From Bacillaceae bacterium S4-13-56 (GTDB lineage Bacteria > Bacillota > Bacilli > Bacillales > JAWJLM01), in the NCBI GenBank assembly GCA_040191315.1, contig JAWJLM010000049.1, positions 1 to 37,092 on the forward strand: a stretch of DNA of 37,092 nt, read 5' to 3'. The notes beneath the pieces are model-generated. The model saw nothing but the letters and a program-made list of their open reading frames with translations. It made no database searches and was not told the DNA's origin. A program made the translations under genes and the position numbers. Below are positions 33,146-37,092 of this stretch, in pieces. Each line of letters starts with the position of its first letter. Position 1 is the stretch's first letter.

Positions 33146-33180
33146 AAAAAAAGGCAACCTGATCTCAAAATCAGGTTACC
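33146..33180 (-). terminator. Terminator of treA
   Basis: GGTAACCTGAT-TTTGAG-ATCAGGTTGCC followed by TTTTTTT on the minus strand. The treA stop codon TAA (33176-33178) is part of the left arm. Confidence 0.88.
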
Positions 33181-34852
33181 ATGGTTCCTGTCCCTCCGGG
33201 TGTTCCTGTCCCCAATAAACCACAGATTCATAAGCCCTTAACTTTATCTCATCTGTCTCTTTTGGAGAATCCTCGTAGTTAGAGATCAAAACCTTTAGTC
33301 CATTTATCGGTAATTTCACAGTAACTTCCTCCGCATAGAAATTGTTAACTACGATCAACCGCTCATTTTCCCACTTTCTTGTATAAGCAAAGATTTGAGG
33401 GTGGTCTTCTAAAAGCAATTCATAATCTCCATAGGTGATGATGTCATATTTTTTACGTAGTTCAATGAGTTTTTGATAGTGACTAAAAATCGAGTAAGGA
33501 TACTTCACTACTTTTTCAGCGTTAATCTCCTTATAATTACCCGCGAGTTCAATCCAAGGAGTGCCATTCGTAAATCCACCATTTTTCCCATCGGACCATT
33601 GCATCGGGGTTCTGGCGTTATCCCTAGACTTTTGCTGTAAAATCTCTATTATTTCCTTGTCAGATTTCCCTTTCTGCTTCAATATCTCATAAGCATTCAA
33701 TGATTCCACATCTCTATACTGGTCAATGGAAGTAAAACCAGGGTTCGTCATCCCGATTTCTTCTCCTTGATAAACATATGGAGTGCCTTGCATCATATGA
33801 ATGGTAGTTGCTAGCATTTTTGCAGATTCTTTATGATATTTTTCTTCGTCACCAAACCGAGACACTACGCGAGGCTGATCGTGATTACACCAAAAGAGGG
33901 CATTCCATCCCCCACCTTTATACATTCCAACTTGCCAATGAGATAAGATTCTTTTCAATTCAATAAAATCAAATGGCGCCTTTGTCCACTTTTCCCCGTT
34001 AGGGTAATCGACTTTCAAATGATGAAATTGGAAAGTCATGTCCAATTCTTTGCGTTCTGGATTGGTGTAAAGGATACAATTTTCTAATGTAGTTGAAGAC
34101 ATTTCCCCAACTGTCATCATGTCGTGCGGTGAAAAAGCTGCTTGATTCATTTCATGCAAATACTCATGGACTCTTGGACCATCAGTGTAAAACTTTCGGC
34201 CATCTCCACTCTCATCATTTGGAAAACGTTGATCCTTTGAGATGAGGTTAATGACATCAAGTCTAAATCCATCAATTCCTTTTTCAGCCCAGAATCGAAT
34301 CATTTCCACTAATTTTTCTCTAACCTCTGGATTTTCCCAATTAAGATCTGCTTGTGTTACATCAAATAAGTGGAGATAGTATTGGCCCGAATTCTCATCA
34401 TACTTCCAGGCTGAACCACCAAATTTCGATTCCCAGTTGGTTGGCTCATGTCCATCTACAGGATCCTTCCAAATATAAAAATCACGATAGGAATTCGTTT
34501 TAGAGAAAGCCGATTGTTTAAACCATTCATGCTCCGTAGAGGTATGATTAATAACTAAATCCATAATTAATTTCATACCTCTTTTATGGGTCTCATCCAA
34601 TAACCTTTCAAAATCATCCATGGTCCCATACATTGGTTCAATGGAATAATAATCACTAATATCATAGCCATTGTCCTTTTGTGGAGATTGATAAACAGGT
34701 GTTAACCAAATCACATCTATTCCCAATTCTTTTAAATAGTCCAGCTTCTCAATTATTCCCGGGATATCTCCAACCCCATTACCAGTCGTATCATTAAAGC
34801 TCTTGGGATAAATCTGATACACGGTTGCCTTTTTCCACCATGCCTCACTCAT
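33176..34852 (-). CDS. treA: Trehalose-6-phosphate hydrolase (phospho-alpha-1,1-glucosidase)
   Basis: 558 residues of GH13; it splits imported trehalose-6-phosphate to glucose and glucose-6-phosphate in the cytoplasm. The start MSEAWWKKATVYQIYPKSFND closely matches Bacillus TreA. Catalytic residues by frame numbering from 34861: nucleophile D202 (GFRLDVINLI), acid E253 (VGEMSST) and D328 (NHDQPR). ATG 34852 is preferred (GGAG 9 bp upstream) over GTG 34861. Its last residues, GQEHPEGQEPW, are encoded by a REP-type repeat instead of a normal TreA tail. It follows treP after a hairpin; the usual third gene treR is not found downstream. Confidence 0.93.
   Translation of the reverse strand: MSEAWWKKATVYQIYPKSFNDTTGNGVGDIPGIIEKLDYLKELGIDVIWLTPVYQSPQKDNGYDISDYYSIEPMYGTMDDFERLLDETHKRGMKLIMDLVINHTSTEHEWFKQSAFSKTNSYRDFYIWKDPVDGHEPTNWESKFGGSAWKYDENSGQYYLHLFDVTQADLNWENPEVREKLVEMIRFWAEKGIDGFRLDVINLISKDQRFPNDESGDGRKFYTDGPRVHEYLHEMNQAAFSPHDMMTVGEMSSTTLENCILYTNPERKELDMTFQFHHLKVDYPNGEKWTKAPFDFIELKRILSHWQVGMYKGGGWNALFWCNHDQPRVVSRFGDEEKYHKESAKMLATTIHMMQGTPYVYQGEEIGMTNPGFTSIDQYRDVESLNAYEILKQKGKSDKEIIEILQQKSRDNARTPMQWSDGKNGGFTNGTPWIELAGNYKEINAEKVVKYPYSIFSHYQKLIELRKKYDIITYGDYELLLEDHPQIFAYTRKWENERLIVVNNFYAEEVTVKLPINGLKVLISNYEDSPKETDEIKLRAYESVVYWGQEHPEGQEPW
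33183..33213. repeat. REP-like element (TTCCTGTCCC type, copy 3) inside treA
   Basis: Two tandem GTTCCTGTCCC units separated by TCCGGGT; CGGGTGTTCCTGTCCC is identical to the copy at 25267-25282. It forms the coding sequence of the last residues of treA. Confidence 0.8.
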
Positions 34853-34885
34853 TGCATTCACTCCTAGATTGTTTATAGAATGAAA

Positions 34886-34937
34886 CGATCAGTCATTGGG
34901 AAAAGAGATCCTTCCTCAATGACTGATCGCTTTTTTT
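34886..34937. terminator. Intercistronic hairpin between treP and treA
   Basis: CGATCAGTCATTG and CAATGACTGATCG pair perfectly over 13 bp around a GC-poor loop. TTTTTTT follows on the plus strand; on the minus strand (the operon direction) only GTTTCATT follows. In the operon it may attenuate, stabilise or mark a processing site; termination in the minus direction is doubtful. Confidence 0.6.
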
Positions 34938-36870
34938 ATAATTTTCTTTTTGCAATAACATACGTTGCGATAAATGGCAAGAGAATAACAATTAGCATCC
35001 CAATTGCAAAGGAGAACCAATCGGCTGCTACAATGGATAGGATAGCTGGTATACCTCCAACTCCAACTGAGTTTGCCTTTACACCTTGGAAGGTGATAAA
35101 AGCTGCAGCAATTGCGGTCCCAATAATTGCAGCGATAAACGGATACCTATATCTTAGATTTACCCCAAACATGGCAGGCTCTGTTATTCCTAACCATGCA
35201 GAAATACCAGAAGTTCCGGCAAGTCCTTTTAATTTTTCATCTTTAGCAGCAAACATCATTGCAAATACAGCAGCTCCCTGGGCGATGTTGGATAAGGCTA
35301 ATATCGGCCACAAAAATGTAGTCCCTGTACTTCCGATTAGCTGTAGATCCACCGCAAGGAATGTATGGTGCATCCCTGTAATAACCAATGGAGCGTATAC
35401 GGCACCGTACACTAGCCCTCCAATAATTGGTGCTGCCTCAAACACAGTGACTAAACCATCAGTAATCCAGTTTGCTATGGTAAAGGTGATAGGACCAATA
35501 ATCAAGAAGGCTAGAAAACCTGTGACTAACAAGGCTACGGGGGCTACAACTAATAATTGCAACGAATCCATCACGCGTTTTCTGAGAAAAATTTCTATTT
35601 TAGCTAGAACCCAAGAAGCAACTAAAACAGGTAGAACTTGTCCCTGATAACCAACCTTTTGAATTTCTAATCCAAAAATATTCCATGTCGGAATAGACCC
35701 TTCTGCTTGAGCAATTCCATAGCCCCATGCATTCAGTAAATCTGGATGGACAAGCATTAAACCAAGAACGACTCCTAATAATTCATGCCCCCCAAACCGT
35801 TTAACAGCAGACCAACCAATTAAGGCAGGCAAAAATACGAAAGCCGTATTGGCAATAAGATTGATCATGCTTGCAATTCCTGCCCACTGAGGATAGGTCT
35901 CTATGAGAGGTGGTGCCTCTCGTCCAAAGATTCCTGGATTCGCTAAAATATTATTGATCCCCATTAATAAACCTGCTGTTACGATAGCAGGTAAAATAGG
36001 AATAAAGATATCGGCTAACGTCTTAATTCCTCTTTGTAACGCATTCTGCTTTTGTCCACCAGCAGCTTTCACATCTTCTTTAGATGCTTCCTGTATGCCA
36101 GTTTCATGTACCATCGCTTTGTAAACTTTATCGACGGTTCCTTGTCCAATAACAATCTGAAATTGACCATTTGCGGAAAAAGAACCTTTCACCAATGGCA
36201 TTTGCTCCAACTTCTCATGATTTACTTTTTTCTCATCATCAAGAGCAAACCGCAGGCGGGTTACACAATGAGTGGCAGCATGTATATTTTTCACCCCACC
36301 AATAGCAGCTACAATATCAAGAGCTTCCTCACTATATTGAAGTCCTCCCGTTGATTTTTGCTGCTCGTTAGATTGTACAACCCCTTTATCTTTCACTTTT
36401 GTTCCTAATAAAACAGAATCGACTGCTATTACATCATTCTCTTCTGTTTTCCGTAACTCTTCAAACTGATCCCCGTTGGTTACTATGATAGGAGTTACGA
36501 TGCTTTTAGCTTTTTCCTTAATAAAATCTAAGTCAAAGGTGACTAGGGGATCTCCTGCTTTTACTTTGTCTCCCGCTTCCACATGTGCTTCAAAACCTTC
36601 TCCTTTAAGCGCAACTGTCTCCAAACCAATATGAATTAATAATTCCAGTCCAGAAGGATGTAGTAACCCAATGGCATGCTTCGTAGGAAAAACTTGTATG
36701 ACTTCCCCATCAAAGGGAGCCACTACTTTCCCATCCTTTGGGTCTATCGCTATTCCATCACCCATCATTTTCTCTGCAAAAGTCGGGTCTGGAACTTGAT
36801 TTAAAGCAACCACATTACCACTTAGAGGAGAATATATTAAAATTTCTCCCGCTTCTTCTTTATTTGCCAT
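34936..36870 (-). CDS. treP: Trehalose-specific PTS permease, fused EIIA-EIIB-EIIC
   Basis: 644 residues. It imports and phosphorylates trehalose to trehalose-6-phosphate using phosphate relayed from HPr. The order is IIA-IIB-IIC. IIA (about 5-150, glucose-type) has the active-site pair H65 and H80 (LELLIHIGLET). IIB (about 178-260) has phosphocysteine C202 (HAATHCVTRLRF). IIC (about 285-644) shows LADIFIPILPAIVTAGLLMG, NAWGYG, VITGMHHTFLAVDLQLIG and GITEPAMFGVNLRYRYPFI, which match B. subtilis TreP closely. B. subtilis TreP lacks a IIA domain; here it is N-terminal. ATG at 36870 with GGAGGAGG. No clear TreR or CcpA site was found in the 87 bp before the repeat. Confidence 0.93.
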   Translation of the reverse strand: MANKEEAGEILIYSPLSGNVVALNQVPDPTFAEKMMGDGIAIDPKDGKVVAPFDGEVIQVFPTKHAIGLLHPSGLELLIHIGLETVALKGEGFEAHVEAGDKVKAGDPLVTFDLDFIKEKAKSIVTPIIVTNGDQFEELRKTEENDVIAVDSVLLGTKVKDKGVVQSNEQQKSTGGLQYSEEALDIVAAIGGVKNIHAATHCVTRLRFALDDEKKVNHEKLEQMPLVKGSFSANGQFQIVIGQGTVDKVYKAMVHETGIQEASKEDVKAAGGQKQNALQRGIKTLADIFIPILPAIVTAGLLMGINNILANPGIFGREAPPLIETYPQWAGIASMINLIANTAFVFLPALIGWSAVKRFGGHELLGVVLGLMLVHPDLLNAWGYGIAQAEGSIPTWNIFGLEIQKVGYQGQVLPVLVASWVLAKIEIFLRKRVMDSLQLLVVAPVALLVTGFLAFLIIGPITFTIANWITDGLVTVFEAAPIIGGLVYGAVYAPLVITGMHHTFLAVDLQLIGSTGTTFLWPILALSNIAQGAAVFAMMFAAKDEKLKGLAGTSGISAWLGITEPAMFGVNLRYRYPFIAAIIGTAIAAAFITFQGVKANSVGVGGIPAILSIVAADWFSFAIGMLIVILLPFIATYVIAKRKL

Positions 36871-36957
36871 TCAGTATGCCTCCTCCATGTTAGTAAATTT
36901 TTTAAGTTAGGCAAGGGGATTTTGTTTTAGCTTTCCCTGAAGTTTCTAAGAAATAAC

Positions 36958-37092
36958 ATAAAGTGAAACTTCAATTAGTGGCCGTTCCCCCTCTGATTGT
37001 TAGCAACCAAGGGTATAAAACTAATCGGACACTTACGGGCAGCCACCATGAAGCAAAGCTTCATCAACAAGGATGAAAAATTTAATGTTTTA
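36958..37092 (+). repeat. Dispersed mosaic repeat, copy E (cut by the window end)
   Basis: It begins ATAAAGTGAAACTTCAATTA and follows the A/D order through CTAATCGGACACTTACGGGC, CATGAAGCAAAGCTTCATCA and AATGTTTTA, where the window ends. It lies 87 bp upstream of the divergent treP start. Confidence 0.85.

Noticed and set aside
34880-35647. 255-codon plus-strand frame opposite treP
   Set aside because: It is antisense to a well-supported PTS permease and has no SD or recognisable domain.
36871-36957. TreR or CcpA operator before treP
   Set aside because: Neither a TTGTATATACAA-like palindrome nor a convincing cre site was found by eye.
1-37092. tRNA, rRNA, T-box or other known riboswitches beyond the c-di-GMP element
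   Set aside because: No cloverleaf, rRNA or T-box-type conserved stretches were recognised on either strand; a covariance search was not possible.

Overview
The window reads as chromosomal DNA of a motile, endospore-forming, low-GC Gram-positive bacterium of the Bacillaceae. This rests on strong AGGAGG-type ribosome binding sites, frequent TTG/GTG starts, small sporulation proteins (two YjcZ-type peptides with sigma-K-type promoters, a spore-protein-like gene with a sigma-G-type promoter, a YuzL-like gene), three chemoreceptors, and close matches to Bacillus families (TreP/TreA, YneR, PstS). The genus cannot be fixed from the sequence alone. No rRNA, tRNA, CRISPR array or intact transposase was seen.

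Layout. 0-2.6 kb: 5' end of pstS behind a PhoP box, then a chemoreceptor gene lying between two copies of a dispersed repeat. 2.7-6.6 kb: two membrane/exported proteins, a histidine kinase-response regulator pair and a gutted flavin-reductase pseudogene. 6.9-8.9 kb: a cyclic-di-GMP-I riboswitch with terminator in front of a second chemoreceptor. 8.9-13.1 kb: an alanyl-tRNA editing hydrolase coupled to a 50-residue membrane peptide, spore-type small genes, cdd, a structured or small-ORF block, yneR, an unknown gene and two more copies of the dispersed repeat. 13.1-21.1 kb (minus strand): fabV, an RlmI-like methyltransferase, a Uma2 nuclease-fold protein, a dCache chemoreceptor, and a MazG-like pyrophosphohydrolase next to a large nuclease-helicase (DUF2075). 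21.2-27.6 kb: yjcZ, a Cof-type HAD phosphatase, a YuzL-like gene, a PIN-domain fragment, a FabG-like reductase, a TPR protein, a lipoprotein, a DraG-like ADP-ribosylglycohydrolase and a GNAT acetyltransferase, peppered with REP-like palindromes. 27.7-29.0 kb: a Met/His-rich duplicated secreted protein with two SHOCT membrane proteins. 29.1-33.2 kb: a decaying zone with a TnpB relic, an amidohydrolase pseudogene, a terpenoid-cyclase-like pseudogene, small membrane proteins, a second yjcZ and a 52-bp tandem repeat array. 33.2-36.9 kb: trehalose operon treP-treA, then another copy of the dispersed repeat at the window edge.

Themes. (1) Sensing and motility: three chemoreceptors with different sensor regions, one under a c-di-GMP riboswitch. 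(2) Sporulation: recognisable sigma-G and sigma-K promoters on tiny genes. (3) Repeat ecology: a mosaic dispersed element of about 230 bp in five copies, one with an inverted core, and at least three REP-like palindrome families. One REP copy lies in frame inside a TPR gene and another supplies the C-terminal codons of treA. (4) A candidate two-gene nucleic-acid/nucleotide surveillance unit (DUF2075 nuclease-helicase plus pyrophosphohydrolase) is the best lead for an incompletely described system. All function calls come from reading translations and motifs; no database search was run.
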